From NCBI RefSeq assembly GCF_003570885.1, contig NZ_QXJC01000014.1:1-64000 (forward strand): a DNA stretch of 64,000 bases, in the 5' to 3' direction. Under the pieces are notes generated by a model. It ran no database searches. It had not been told where the DNA came from and saw only the letters and a program-made list of their open reading frames with translations. Of the stretch, positions 1 to 8,696 are shown piece after piece. The position numbers were made by a program, and so were the translations under genes. The DNA is from Simplicispira hankyongi. Its GTDB lineage: Bacteria > Pseudomonadota > Gammaproteobacteria > Burkholderiales > Burkholderiaceae_C. The first letter of the stretch is position 1. Each line of letters begins with the position of its first letter.

Positions 1-137
1 ACGAGCTTGGCGCCGGTGGCGGGGTCATGGACGGCGAAGCGGCTGGCGCCGGCGATCCACTCTCCGTTGATGAGGGCGTCGGTCTTGAGGAGGGTTGGGT
101 CGTTCAGCAGCGCGAGGGGAGAAGTCTTGGTGTCCAT
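1..137 (-). CDS. gabD: Succinate-semialdehyde dehydrogenase, N-terminal part (cut by window edge)
   Basis: Only the first 45 codons are present; the gene runs off the left edge. The visible N-terminus (MDTKTSPLALLNDP, then LINGEWIAGASRFAVHDPATG) is the typical start of NAD(P)-dependent succinate-semialdehyde dehydrogenases of the GabD family, which oxidise succinate semialdehyde to succinate in the cytoplasm. It lies 50 bp downstream of the guanidinobutyrase gene on the same strand and at the end of a cluster holding gabT, so it would supply the last step of GABA breakdown. The catalytic part is outside the window, so the exact aldehyde substrate is inferred from context. Confidence 0.8.
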   Translation of the reverse strand, partial: MDTKTSPLALLNDPTLLKTDALINGEWIAGASRFAVHDPATGAKL

Positions 138-187
138 GGTGTCGTGTCGTCTCGGAAGGAATGAGTAACCGGTGCGGGCAGCCCGTG

Positions 188-1144
188 TCAGCGGAAGGGA
201 ACGCCGGGAAGCACGCAGAGCATTTCGTAGAGCAGGTTGGCGCCGAGCAACGCGGTGTTGCCGCTCGTGTCGTAGGGCGGGCTGACCTCGACCAGGTCGG
301 CGCCCACCACGTTCAGGCCGCGGCAGCCGCGCACGATCTCCAGCGCCTGCGGCACGGTGAGCCCGCCTATCTCGGGCGTGCCGGTGCCGCCAGCGAAAGA
401 AGGGTCGATGCCGTCGATGTCGAAGCTGATGTAGACCGGATGTGTCGGCCCGATGCGCTCGCGCACCTGCGCCATCAGCGGCGCGAGCGACTGGTACCAG
501 ACCTCGTGCGCCTGCACCACAGTGAAGCCCTGCGCGCGCGGCCAGTCGAAATCATCGGCCGCGTAGCCGGTGCCGCGCAGGCCGATCTGCCAAACCTTGT
601 CGCAGGCCAGCAGGCCTTCCTCGACGGCGCGCCGGAACGGCGTGCCGTGGGCGATGCGCTCGCCGAACATGTCGTCGTTCACGTCCGCATGCGCATCCAC
701 GTGCACCAGCGCGACCGGGCCGATCCTGCGCGCCACCGCGCGCAGGATCGGCAGCGCGATGGTGTGGTCGCCGCCAAGCGTCAGCGGGGCGCATCCGGCG
801 GCCAGCACCGTGTCGTAGAAGGCCGAGACGATGGCCAGCGACTTGTCCAGCGAATAGGTGTTGATCGGCACGTCGCCCAGGTCGGCAACGTTCAGCCGGT
901 CGAAGGGCGCGGCGCCGGTGGCCATGTTGTAGGGGCGCAGCAGTGCCGATTCGGCGCGGATCTGGCGCGGCCCGAAGCGCGCGCCCGGGCGGTTGGAGGT
1001 GCCGATGTCCAGCGGCACGCCGATGAACGCGGCATCCAGTCCCTCCGGCGAGGTTGCCGAGGGCAGCCGCATCATCGTACCGGGGCCGGCGAAGCGCGGC
1101 ATGGTGTTGCCGCCTAGCGGCTGGTTCGGAGTTGCAGTGTGCAT
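188..1144 (-). CDS. gbuA: Guanidinobutyrase/agmatinase-family ureohydrolase
   Basis: A 318-residue ureohydrolase that uses two manganese ions to split a guanidino compound into urea and an amine. The metal-binding motifs are all present: GGDHT, DAHAD and SFDIDGIDPSF. The N-terminus (PLGGNTMPRF) and the NMATGAAPFD segment resemble, from memory, Pseudomonas GbuA, which turns 4-guanidinobutyrate into GABA plus urea, rather than E. coli SpeB. The neighbours gabT and gabD would then convert GABA to succinate, which supports this reading. The start at 1144 gives GbuA-like length; a second ATG at 1102 has a better ribosome site (AGGCGG). Agmatinase activity cannot be excluded from sequence alone. 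Confidence 0.8.
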   Translation of the reverse strand: MHTATPNQPLGGNTMPRFAGPGTMMRLPSATSPEGLDAAFIGVPLDIGTSNRPGARFGPRQIRAESALLRPYNMATGAAPFDRLNVADLGDVPINTYSLDKSLAIVSAFYDTVLAAGCAPLTLGGDHTIALPILRAVARRIGPVALVHVDAHADVNDDMFGERIAHGTPFRRAVEEGLLACDKVWQIGLRGTGYAADDFDWPRAQGFTVVQAHEVWYQSLAPLMAQVRERIGPTHPVYISFDIDGIDPSFAGGTGTPEIGGLTVPQALEIVRGCRGLNVVGADLVEVSPPYDTSGNTALLGANLLYEMLCVLPGVPFR

Positions 1145-1155
1145 CGTGCGTGTGT

Positions 1156-1983
1156 TCAGCGCCGCCGGCCGCGCAACCACTCCAGCGCCAGCAACAAGCA
1201 GGTCGTGAAGATGATCAGCAAGGTGGCCACGGCGGCAATGGTGGGCGAGATGTTTTCGCGAATGCCGGTGAACATCTGGCGCGGCAGCGTGGTCTGCTCG
1301 GCACCGGCCAGAAACAGCGTGACCACCACCTCATCGAACGACGTTGCAAAGGCGAACAAGGCGCCCGAAATGACCCCCGGCGCAATCACCGGCAGCGTCA
1401 CCCGAAAGAAGGTTCTGAGCGGCGTCTCACCGAGGCTGAGCGAGGCGCGCACCAGGTTGTGGTTGAAGCCCGCCAGGGTCGCCAGCACGGTGGTCAGCAC
1501 AAAGGGCGCCCCCAGCGCGGCGTGCACGATGATCAGGCCCAGGTAGCTATCGGCCAGGCCCAGCGGCGCAAAGTACAAATAGGTGGCCACACCCACCACG
1601 ATGAGCGGGACCACCATGGGCGAAATCAGCACGGCCATGAGCAGGCCCTTGAAGCGAAATTCGGTGCGCGAGAGGCCCACGGCCGCCATCGTGCCCAGCA
1701 CGGTGGCAATGACCGTGGCGGAGGGCGCGACGATGAAGCTGTTGCGCGTGGCGCGCGTCCATTCCTCGGCCTGAAACAGGTTGCGGTACCACTTGAGCGA
1801 CCAGCCGGGGATAGGGTAGGTAAGGAAAGAGCTGTCCGAGAACGACAGCGGCACCATCACCAGGATGGGTGCCAGCAGAAACAGCAGCACCGCCACGCAC
1901 AGGGCGCGCACCAGCCACCAGCCAATCTTGTCGGCCAGGGTGGCGTAGCGCGGAAATTCAGGCATTCGAAGAAACATGGTCAC
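1156..1983 (-). CDS. ABC transporter permease (PotI/YdcV type)
   Basis: A 275-residue inner-membrane permease of the polyamine/spermidine-type ABC importer family. A first membrane helix (VRALCVAVLLFLLAPILVMV) is followed by further hydrophobic segments and the EAA-type cytoplasmic loop (SLSLGETPLRTFFRVTLPVI) that docks on the ATPase. It is the second permease of a complete importer (ATPase, binding protein, two permeases) encoded on one strand. A 161-bp MITE separates it from the first permease gene, which may affect cotranscription. It ends 11 bp before the ureohydrolase start. The substrate is inferred as a guanidino compound or polyamine from the surrounding catabolic genes. Confidence 0.9.
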   Translation of the reverse strand: MTMFLRMPEFPRYATLADKIGWWLVRALCVAVLLFLLAPILVMVPLSFSDSSFLTYPIPGWSLKWYRNLFQAEEWTRATRNSFIVAPSATVIATVLGTMAAVGLSRTEFRFKGLLMAVLISPMVVPLIVVGVATYLYFAPLGLADSYLGLIIVHAALGAPFVLTTVLATLAGFNHNLVRASLSLGETPLRTFFRVTLPVIAPGVISGALFAFATSFDEVVVTLFLAGAEQTTLPRQMFTGIRENISPTIAAVATLLIIFTTCLLLALEWLRGRRR

Positions 1984-1999
1984 CGTTCTCTCTCTCTAA

Positions 2000-2160
2000 G
2001 GCAATGCTGAATAAGTCACCGCGATGACGCGCGCCGTGCGTCGGGATGGGAAGCAAGGCGCAAACCGCAGTCATAGCCACCGCTATGGCGAGGATTGGCA
2101 ACGCCGCAGACCGCCCGAGGGACGGATGCGCGGCGCGTGAGGGGCTTGTTCAGCATTGCC
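2000..2160. mobile_element. 161-bp MITE, copy A
   Basis: A non-coding element with terminal inverted repeats GGCAATGCTGAAYAAGYC at both ends and flanked by the 4-bp direct repeat CTAA (1996-1999 and 2161-2164). A second copy of exactly the same length lies at 45893-46053. The centre holds an imperfect palindrome around CATAGC/GCTATG. It has no open frame that could be a transposase, so it would need one in trans. It sits between two permease genes of one operon, and the right-hand target duplication overlaps the TAG stop codon of the upstream permease. Confidence 0.85.
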
Positions 2161-3435
2161 CTAACCCAGACTGAGCTCGGCCTTGCCAAAGCGCCGGTAC
2201 ACGCTGTAGAGCAGCAGCGTCGCGACCAGCAATACGGCGCCCAGCGCAGACGCCATCCCCCAGTTCACCACCACGTTGGTGTAGCGCGCGATGTAGTAGC
2301 TGAGCATCTGGTCGTCCGCGCCGCCCAGCAGCGCGGGGGTCACGTAGTAGCCGATCGACAGGATGAACACCAGCAGCACGCCCGCGCCTATGCCTGGATA
2401 GGTCTGCGGTACGTACACCCGAAAGAACGCCGCCAGCGGCGAGCTGCCCAGCGACACGGCCGCGCGCACGTAGGTGCCAGGCACGCTTTTCATCACGCTG
2501 TAGAGCGGCAAGATCATGAAAGGCAGCAAGATGTGCACCATGGCAATCACCACGCCGGTGCGGTTGAACAACAGCGCCAGCGGCTCGTGGATGATGCCCA
2601 GCCCCATCAAGCCCCGGTTGACCAACCCCTCCGACTGCAGCAGCACGATCCACGCGGCCACGCGCACCAGGATGGAGGTCCAGAACGGCACCAGCACCAG
2701 AATCATCAGCACATTGGCCGGGCGCGGCGGCAAGTTCGCCAGCCACCAGGCCAGTGGATAGCCCAGCAGCAGGCAGATGGCCGTGACCACCAGGCTGATG
2801 TAGAAAGTGCGCAGCAGGATGGCACCAAAGGCGCGCTGCTCCACGGGCATGCGCTCCACGTCGCCCATGGCATCGCGGCGCAGGTCCACCGACGCCAGCA
2901 GGTAGTCGGGCGTCCAGCGTGCGCCATTTTTCGCAATGGCGCGCCAGAATGGCGCCTCGCCCCAGCGCGGGTCGGCGTCCAGCAGGCGCTGCTTGATGGC
3001 CTCGGCGTTGCCCTCGAAGGGCAGGCCGCGGTAGGCGCCCATCACCATGGAGCGCGCGCCGGGCACTTCGGCATTCAACCTGCGCGCCAGCGCTCCGGCG
3101 TCGGAGATGTCGGGCAGCCGAGCCAAATCGCCCACCAGTGCCGCATAGGCGGCCGCTGGGGGCGCGGCACGGCGGTCCCATTTTTTAAGCACGGGAATCG
3201 TCGCCGGCAGCGCACTGGCGACTTCCGGGTTTTCCACCGCACGCATGAGCAGCGCGGCGATCGGCACCAGCAAGGTGAACACCAGGAACACCAGCAGCGG
3301 CAGCGTCAGGCTGAAAGCCCGCCACTTGCGCCGCAGTTGCGCGCGCGCCAAAGCCTTGCGCAAGGCGGCGGGGTCGGTGCCATCCAGCCCTGGCCCAGAG
3401 AGGGGCATGGCCATGGCGTCTGAAGCTGCCTGCAT
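2161..3435 (-). CDS. ABC transporter permease (PotB/PotH type)
   Basis: A 424-residue inner-membrane permease, longer than the usual ~300 residues because of a large periplasmic insertion of about 150 residues after the first transmembrane helix (LPLLVFLVFTLLVPIAALLM). The EAA-like loop (AAVSLGSSPLAAFFRVYVPQTYPG) is clear. The start at 3435 was chosen because GGTGAG lies 7 bases upstream; an in-frame TTG at 3462 is the longest form. The gap to the binding-protein gene is 27 bp, which suggests one transcript. It would form the channel with the 1156-1983 permease. The insertion is also seen in some other PotB-like permeases, and its function is unknown to me. Confidence 0.9.
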   Translation of the reverse strand: MQAASDAMAMPLSGPGLDGTDPAALRKALARAQLRRKWRAFSLTLPLLVFLVFTLLVPIAALLMRAVENPEVASALPATIPVLKKWDRRAAPPAAAYAALVGDLARLPDISDAGALARRLNAEVPGARSMVMGAYRGLPFEGNAEAIKQRLLDADPRWGEAPFWRAIAKNGARWTPDYLLASVDLRRDAMGDVERMPVEQRAFGAILLRTFYISLVVTAICLLLGYPLAWWLANLPPRPANVLMILVLVPFWTSILVRVAAWIVLLQSEGLVNRGLMGLGIIHEPLALLFNRTGVVIAMVHILLPFMILPLYSVMKSVPGTYVRAAVSLGSSPLAAFFRVYVPQTYPGIGAGVLLVFILSIGYYVTPALLGGADDQMLSYYIARYTNVVVNWGMASALGAVLLVATLLLYSVYRRFGKAELSLG

Positions 3436-3462
3436 GGTGTCGCTCACCGCAATGCCGTGCAA

Positions 3463-4497
3463 TTACTGCGTGGCCCAGGAGGCAAAGCGCTTTTCAAGCG
3501 ATTCGCCCTGGTCGGCCCAGAAGGCGACACTGAACTGCAGAGCCTCCTTGGCGTTAGCAGGCGAAGTCGGCAGGTCGTCCAGCACCTTCTTGTCGAGCTT
3601 GGCCAGCGCCTTGTTGTTGGCGGGGCCGTAGGCAATGTTCTGCGCGTACGCCGCCTGTTGCTGGGGCTGCAGGGTGTACGAGATGAACTTGAGCGCCGCG
3701 TCCTTGTTGGGCGTGCCACGCGGAATGGCCCAGTAGTCCAGGTCGTAGATGCCGCCGGGCCAGTAGATCTTGAGGTTGCGGCCTTCGCGGTTGGCGGCGT
3801 CGATGCGGCCGTTGTAGACCGTGGTCAGCACCACGTCACCCGCGACGAGAAATTGGGGTGCCTGGGCGCCGGCTTCCCACCACTGGATGTTGGGCTTGAG
3901 CTCGCTCAGCTTCTTGAAAGCGCGGTCGGCGCCCTCTTTGGTGGCCAGCACCTTGTACACGTCGGCGGGCTTGACGCCATCGGCGAGCAGAGCAAATTCG
4001 AGGTTGTAGCGAGCCCCTTTGCGCATGCCGCGCTTGCCTGGGATCTTCTTGGTGTCGAAGAAGTCGGCCCAACTGGTGGGCGCCGTCTTGAGCTTGTCGC
4101 CGTTGTAGGCCATGACGGTGGACCAGACAAAAATCCCCACCCCGCAATCGGTGACAGCAGCCGGCTGCAAGTCGGCCTTGTTGATGATTTTGCTGTAGTC
4201 GAGCTTTTCAAACAGACCTTCGTCGCAACCGCGTGCCGCGTCGGGCGATTCGACTTCGACCACATCCCAGGTGATCTTCTTCGTCTCGACCATGGCCTTG
4301 ATTTTTGCCTGCTCACCGTTGTATTCAACCGCCACGAGCTTGTTGCCGGCCTTCTCATAGGGCTCGTAGAACGCCTTCTTCTGGGCGTTGGCGTTGGCGC
4401 CGCCAAAGTTCACGACGGTGAGCGACTGCTCGGCAAAGCTGGGCAGCGCCACACAGGCAGACAGGGCTGCGCAGGCGATCAGGCTCTTGTGTTTCAT
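3463..4497 (-). CDS. Periplasmic substrate-binding protein of the polyamine/guanidino-type ABC importer
   Basis: A 344-residue periplasmic binding protein of the PotD/PotF class. The N-terminus is a signal peptide (MKHKSLIACAALSACVALPSFA) with a cleavage site after SFA. The mature protein starts with QSLTVVNFGGANANAQKKAF and has the class features WDVVEVESPDAARGCDEGL and YDLDYWAIPRGTPNKDAAL. The binding protein would set the specificity of the importer encoded around it. Position inside a gabT/gbuA/gabD cluster suggests 4-guanidinobutyrate, GABA or putrescine as ligand, but this is inference. Confidence 0.9.
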   Translation of the reverse strand: MKHKSLIACAALSACVALPSFAEQSLTVVNFGGANANAQKKAFYEPYEKAGNKLVAVEYNGEQAKIKAMVETKKITWDVVEVESPDAARGCDEGLFEKLDYSKIINKADLQPAAVTDCGVGIFVWSTVMAYNGDKLKTAPTSWADFFDTKKIPGKRGMRKGARYNLEFALLADGVKPADVYKVLATKEGADRAFKKLSELKPNIQWWEAGAQAPQFLVAGDVVLTTVYNGRIDAANREGRNLKIYWPGGIYDLDYWAIPRGTPNKDAALKFISYTLQPQQQAAYAQNIAYGPANNKALAKLDKKVLDDLPTSPANAKEALQFSVAFWADQGESLEKRFASWATQ

Positions 4498-4549
4498 GGT
4501 GTGTCTCCTTGGGTGTTATCGAACGGAACGGGAAAGCGCTAATAAAAGG

Positions 4550-5659
4550 CTAATGGAGCGCGGGTGCGGTGTAGATGCGCGTCGACCCAGGCGGGAACTC
4601 CAGCCCTACGGCATCGCCCGGTTGCGGCAGTGCGCTGGCACCGACACTGCTGAGTGCCAGCCGCACTGTGGCAAGAGACTGGCCGGCGCCCACATCGCAC
4701 ATCAGGCGCAGGTGGTCACCGTGGTAGATGGCACGGCTGACCGTGGCGCGCAGCACCTGCCCGGCAGGCGCACTGGATGCGGGGTGCAGCACGATGCGCT
4801 CGGGGCGCACACAGGCTTCTGCGCGTGCGCCGTCCGCTGCGGCGTTCACGTTGACGCCGGCGAGGCGCTGCCCATCGGGCAGAACCAGAGCGGCACTGCC
4901 GGCGCGGATTTCAAGCTTGCCAACGAGCACCGTGCTGTCACCGACAAAACCCGCCACAAAACGGTTGGAGGGCGTTTCGTACAAAGACGAGACATCGGCG
5001 AGCTGCTGAATCACGCCCTCGTTGAACACGGCCACGCGGTCGCTCATGGTCAGCGCCTCACTCTGGTCGTGCGTCACGTAGACAAAGGTCACGCCGAGCT
5101 GCTGGTGCAGTTCCTTGAGCTCTATCTGCATGTGCTCGCGCAGCTGCTTGTCGAGCGCGCCCAGGGGCTCGTCCATCAGCACCAGCTGCGGGTTGAAGAC
5201 CAGCGCGCGCGCCAGCGCCACACGCTGCTGCTGGCCGCCAGAGAGCTGCGAAGGCAGGCGATCGGCCATGCCGACAAGGCGCACCATGTCGAGCGCCTTG
5301 GCCACGCGCTTGGCCTGGTCGTCCTTGGAGACCTTGCGCACCGTCAGCGGGTAGGCGACGTTCTGGCCCACGCTGAGGTGCGGAAACAGGGCGTAGTTTT
5401 GAAACACCATGCCGAAGTTGCGCTTGTGCGGCGGCGTGCTGGTGATGGGCGCGCCATCGAGCAGGATGTCGCCCGCCGTGGGCGATTCAAACCCTGCCAA
5501 CATCATCAAGGTCGTGGTTTTGCCGGAGCCCGAGGGCCCCAGCAGGCTCAGAAACTCGCCCCGCTGGATATCGAGGTTCAGCGAGCGCACCACGAGCTGC
5601 ACGCCGTCGTAGGTTTTCTGCACGCCGCTAAAGCGGACCAGGGGTTCTGCGTGGCTCAT
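4550..5659 (-). CDS. ABC transporter ATP-binding protein (PotA/PotG type)
   Basis: A 369-residue ATPase with all nucleotide-binding motifs: Walker A GPSGSGKTT, the Q-loop (FQNYALFPHLSVGQNVAYPL), signature LSGGQQQRVALARAL and Walker B LVLMDEPLGALD followed by the H-loop (THDQSEAL). The C-terminal third is a TOBE-type regulatory domain typical of PotA/MalK-like subunits. It lies 52 bp upstream of the binding protein and 36 bp downstream of gabT, all on one strand, so it powers the importer encoded by the next three genes. Confidence 0.93.
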   Translation of the reverse strand: MSHAEPLVRFSGVQKTYDGVQLVVRSLNLDIQRGEFLSLLGPSGSGKTTTLMMLAGFESPTAGDILLDGAPITSTPPHKRNFGMVFQNYALFPHLSVGQNVAYPLTVRKVSKDDQAKRVAKALDMVRLVGMADRLPSQLSGGQQQRVALARALVFNPQLVLMDEPLGALDKQLREHMQIELKELHQQLGVTFVYVTHDQSEALTMSDRVAVFNEGVIQQLADVSSLYETPSNRFVAGFVGDSTVLVGKLEIRAGSAALVLPDGQRLAGVNVNAAADGARAEACVRPERIVLHPASSAPAGQVLRATVSRAIYHGDHLRLMCDVGAGQSLATVRLALSSVGASALPQPGDAVGLEFPPGSTRIYTAPALH

Positions 5660-5695
5660 GGCTTGGGCAATCGATGCGGGTAGAGGGCGCGCGCG

Positions 5696-6988
5696 TCAGG
5701 CGAGTGCCGCCAGGGTGTCGGCCAGGATCGCCAGGCCTTCTTCCAGCAGCTCGTCGGATGCCGTCAGCGGCACGAGGATGCGGATCACATTGCCATAGGT
5801 TCCACAGGACAGCAAGATGAGGCCCCGGCGCGCCGCCTCGGCCACCACTTTTTTCGCCAGCGCGGCATCGGGCCGGTGCACGTCACCGCCTTCGAACAGC
5901 TCAATGGCCACCATGGCGCCCAGTCCCCGCACATCGCCGATGCTGGGCTGCTTTTCTGCCAAGGCCTTGAGCCGCGTGACCAACAGCGCGCCCATGGCAC
6001 GGCTGCGCGCCAGCAGTTGCTCCTGCTCAAACGCCTCGAACACGGCGAGGGCCGCGGCGCAGGCCACAGGGCTGCCAGCGTAGGTGCCGCCAAGCCCACC
6101 GGGGGCGGGTGCGTCCATCACCTCGGCGCGCCCCACCACACCGGCCAGCGGGAAGCCGCCCGCAAGCGACTTGGCGGTGGTGATGAGGTCCGGCGCCACG
6201 GGCCATTGTTCACAGGCAAACCAGGTGCCGGTGCGGCCGGCGCCGGTCTGTACTTCGTCGGCAATCAGCAGGATGCCGTAGCGGTCAGCCAGTGCCTTGA
6301 GGCCGTTGATGAATTCCACTGGCGCCACATAGAAGCCGCCCTCGCCCTGCACCGGCTCGATGATGAAAGCCGCGACACGCTCGGGCTCGACATCGTTCTT
6401 GAACAGCAGCTCGACCGATTGCAGGGCCTGCGCGACGCTCACGCCGTGCAGGGCGTTGGGGAACTGCGCGTGGTAGACCTCAGCAGGGAACGGACCAAAG
6501 CCGGTCTTGTACGGCACCACCTTGCCGGTCAGCCCCAGCGTGAAGTTGGTGCGGCCATGGTAGCCACCGGTGAACGCAATCACGGCCGGACGCCGGGTGT
6601 GGGCGCGGGCAATTTTCACGGCGTTTTCCACGGCTTCGGCGCCAGTGGTGAGCAGCAGCGTCTTTTTGGCGAAATCGCCAGGTGCCAACGCGTTCAGTCG
6701 CTCGGCAACCTCCACATACGGTTCGTAGGCGACCACCTGGAAGCAGGTGTGGGTGTAGCGATCGAGCTGCGCTTTCACAGCCGCGATGACACCCGGATGC
6801 AGGTGGCCGGTGTTGAGCACGGCAATGCCACCGGCAAAGTCAATGTAGCGGCGGCCCTCCACGTCCCACAGCTCGGCGTTGCGCGCCTTCTGCACAAAGA
6901 TCTCGTGGGTCTGGCCCACGCCGCGTGCCACGGCCGCATGGCGGCGGGCAAGCAGGGCGGCGTTGGTGAAATGGGGTTCGTGCTGCAT
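5696..6988 (-). CDS. gabT: 4-aminobutyrate aminotransferase
   Basis: A 430-residue class III PLP-dependent aminotransferase that converts GABA and 2-oxoglutarate to succinate semialdehyde and glutamate. GabT-type landmarks are the cofactor phosphate-binding TTGAEAVENAVKIARAHT, the PLP aspartate in LLIADEVQTGAGRTG and the lysine in TTAKSLAGGFPLAGV. The frame stays open back to 7159, but the ATG at 6988 (MQHEPHFTNAALLARR) gives the normal family length, so it is preferred. It is the first gene of the cluster and diverges from a MocR/GabR-type regulator across 218 bp, where its promoter should lie. Confidence 0.93.
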   Translation of the reverse strand: MQHEPHFTNAALLARRHAAVARGVGQTHEIFVQKARNAELWDVEGRRYIDFAGGIAVLNTGHLHPGVIAAVKAQLDRYTHTCFQVVAYEPYVEVAERLNALAPGDFAKKTLLLTTGAEAVENAVKIARAHTRRPAVIAFTGGYHGRTNFTLGLTGKVVPYKTGFGPFPAEVYHAQFPNALHGVSVAQALQSVELLFKNDVEPERVAAFIIEPVQGEGGFYVAPVEFINGLKALADRYGILLIADEVQTGAGRTGTWFACEQWPVAPDLITTAKSLAGGFPLAGVVGRAEVMDAPAPGGLGGTYAGSPVACAAALAVFEAFEQEQLLARSRAMGALLVTRLKALAEKQPSIGDVRGLGAMVAIELFEGGDVHRPDAALAKKVVAEAARRGLILLSCGTYGNVIRILVPLTASDELLEEGLAILADTLAALA

Positions 6989-7206
6989 GGTGGTCAAAGG
7001 CTCTGGCGAGCGGGAAGAAGAGCGATGGGAGGGATTCTGGAAGCCGCCCGGCGCTTCGTCCATGTACACGCGCGCAGGTTTTTCCGCGCACTGTGCAGGT
7101 CTAGAATCCTCTACAGGCAAACCCCTATACGGCGCCGCCCATATGGCACAAGGCGCCACCCTGGCTGCGGCACACTCGCTGCACTTTCCCTTCCTTGGTT
7201 CGTCCG

Positions 7207-8619
7207 ATGCTCACCCTCCGTGCAGACCTTCCGACACCGCTGGTGAGCCAGATCGTGGACGGCCTGCGCGAGCAGATTGCCGGCCACGTGCTCAAGCCTG
7301 GCAGCAAGCTGCCGTCCATCCGCGCCTTTGCTGCGGCGCACGGCGTCAGCGTGTTCACCGTCGTCGAAGCCTACGACCGCCTGGTGGCGCAGGGTTGGCT
7401 GGTTTCGCGCGCCAACGCCGGTTTTTTCGTCAAGCGGCGCGGCGACGAAATCGCGCAAGTGGGCGCTGCCGAACGCCCTGCCCCGCGCTTCGATACCCGC
7501 TGGTACCTCAAGCAGATCTTTGAAAACCGCAATTTGCCGATGAAACCCGGCTGCGGCTGGTTGCCCAACGACTGGCTGTTTGGCGATGCCGTCAAGCGCA
7601 GCATGCGCCACCTGTCCACAGGGAGCGCCGACCTCGCCGGCTACGGCCTGCCCCACGGTCACATGCCGCTGCGCAGCGTGGTGGTCGAATCACTGGCAGA
7701 ACACCAGGTCAGTGTGGGAGCCGACCAGGTGCTGCTGACGCAAGGCTCCAGCCAGGCGCTGGACCTGATTGCGCGCCGCCTGGTCAAGCCCGGCGACGTG
7801 GTGCTGGTGGACGACCCCGGCTATCCCAACCTGATGTTCATGCTGCGCTTCGTTGGCGCGCAGGTCGTCGGGGTCCCACGCACCCCCACTGGGTACGACC
7901 TGGGCGCGCTCGAAGCCTTGCTGACGGCGCACAGGCCGAGCGTTTTTTTCACGCAGCCACGGCTGCAAAGCCCGACCTGCTCGCTGGCCTCGGTAGCGCA
8001 CCTGCACCGCCTGCTGCAACTGGCCGAGCAGCACGGTTTCATGCTGGTCGAGAACGACCTCTATGCCGACATGGACACGGGCGTGCGCCCGTCGCTCGCA
8101 AGCCTGGACCAGCTCAACCGCGTGCTGTACGTGGGCAGTTTCTCCAAGACCATTTCACCCAACCTGCGCACCGGCTTTGTGGCCGCCCGGCCCGGCCTGG
8201 TGGAGGAACTGGTGCAGCTCAAGATGATTTCGGGCCTTACCTCGTCAGAGATCACCGAGCGCATCACGCTGGGCGTGGTGACCGACGGGCGCTGGCGCAA
8301 GCACCTCAAATCCTTGCGCGAACGGCTGGCCGAAGCACACCGCACGGTGGGGCGCCGCCTGGAGGGTTTGGGTTTCGAGCTGTTCCATGAACCCGAAGCC
8401 GGCATGTACCTCTGGGCACGCCACCCCGACATGCCCGACAGCGCCGAACTCTCGCGCGCAGCCACCAGCGCCGGCATCATGCTCGGGCCGGGCGAGCTGT
8501 TTCTGGTGGAGCCGCGCACCACGGGGTGGCTGCGCTTCAACGTGAGCTTCAGCCTGGATGAGCGGCTCTGGTGCTTTCTGGAAGAGCGTATTGAACAAGG
8601 TGCGCAGACAGCGCTGTGA
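7207..8619 (+). CDS. MocR/GabR-type transcriptional regulator (GntR helix-turn-helix plus aminotransferase domain)
   Basis: A 470-residue fusion of an N-terminal GntR winged helix (LVSQIVDGLREQIAGHVLKPGSKLPSIRAFAAAHGVS, about residues 10-70) to a class I aminotransferase-like domain. The PLP lysine region is recognisable as YVGSFSKTISPNLRTGF, and the PLP aspartate/tyrosine region as LVENDLYADMD. Family members such as GabR sense PLP and GABA and activate gabT and gabD. Its divergent position next to gabT strongly suggests it controls this cluster. The 218-bp intergenic region contains no operator that I can assign with confidence. The start at 7207 removes four residues from the longest frame. 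Confidence 0.88.
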   Translation: MLTLRADLPTPLVSQIVDGLREQIAGHVLKPGSKLPSIRAFAAAHGVSVFTVVEAYDRLVAQGWLVSRANAGFFVKRRGDEIAQVGAAERPAPRFDTRWYLKQIFENRNLPMKPGCGWLPNDWLFGDAVKRSMRHLSTGSADLAGYGLPHGHMPLRSVVVESLAEHQVSVGADQVLLTQGSSQALDLIARRLVKPGDVVLVDDPGYPNLMFMLRFVGAQVVGVPRTPTGYDLGALEALLTAHRPSVFFTQPRLQSPTCSLASVAHLHRLLQLAEQHGFMLVENDLYADMDTGVRPSLASLDQLNRVLYVGSFSKTISPNLRTGFVAARPGLVEELVQLKMISGLTSSEITERITLGVVTDGRWRKHLKSLRERLAEAHRTVGRRLEGLGFELFHEPEAGMYLWARHPDMPDSAELSRAATSAGIMLGPGELFLVEPRTTGWLRFNVSFSLDERLWCFLEERIEQGAQTAL

Positions 8620-8696
8620 GCGCTGTCTGCACCTGCTCCCGCCCATCGAAAGGCGTACAGTCGCGCTCGCCCCATGTGACAGCAGAAGGTAGCGCC

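Noticed and set aside
5876-7246. A 456-codon plus-strand frame opposite gabT
   Set aside because: It has shadow composition and gabT on the other strand is unambiguous.
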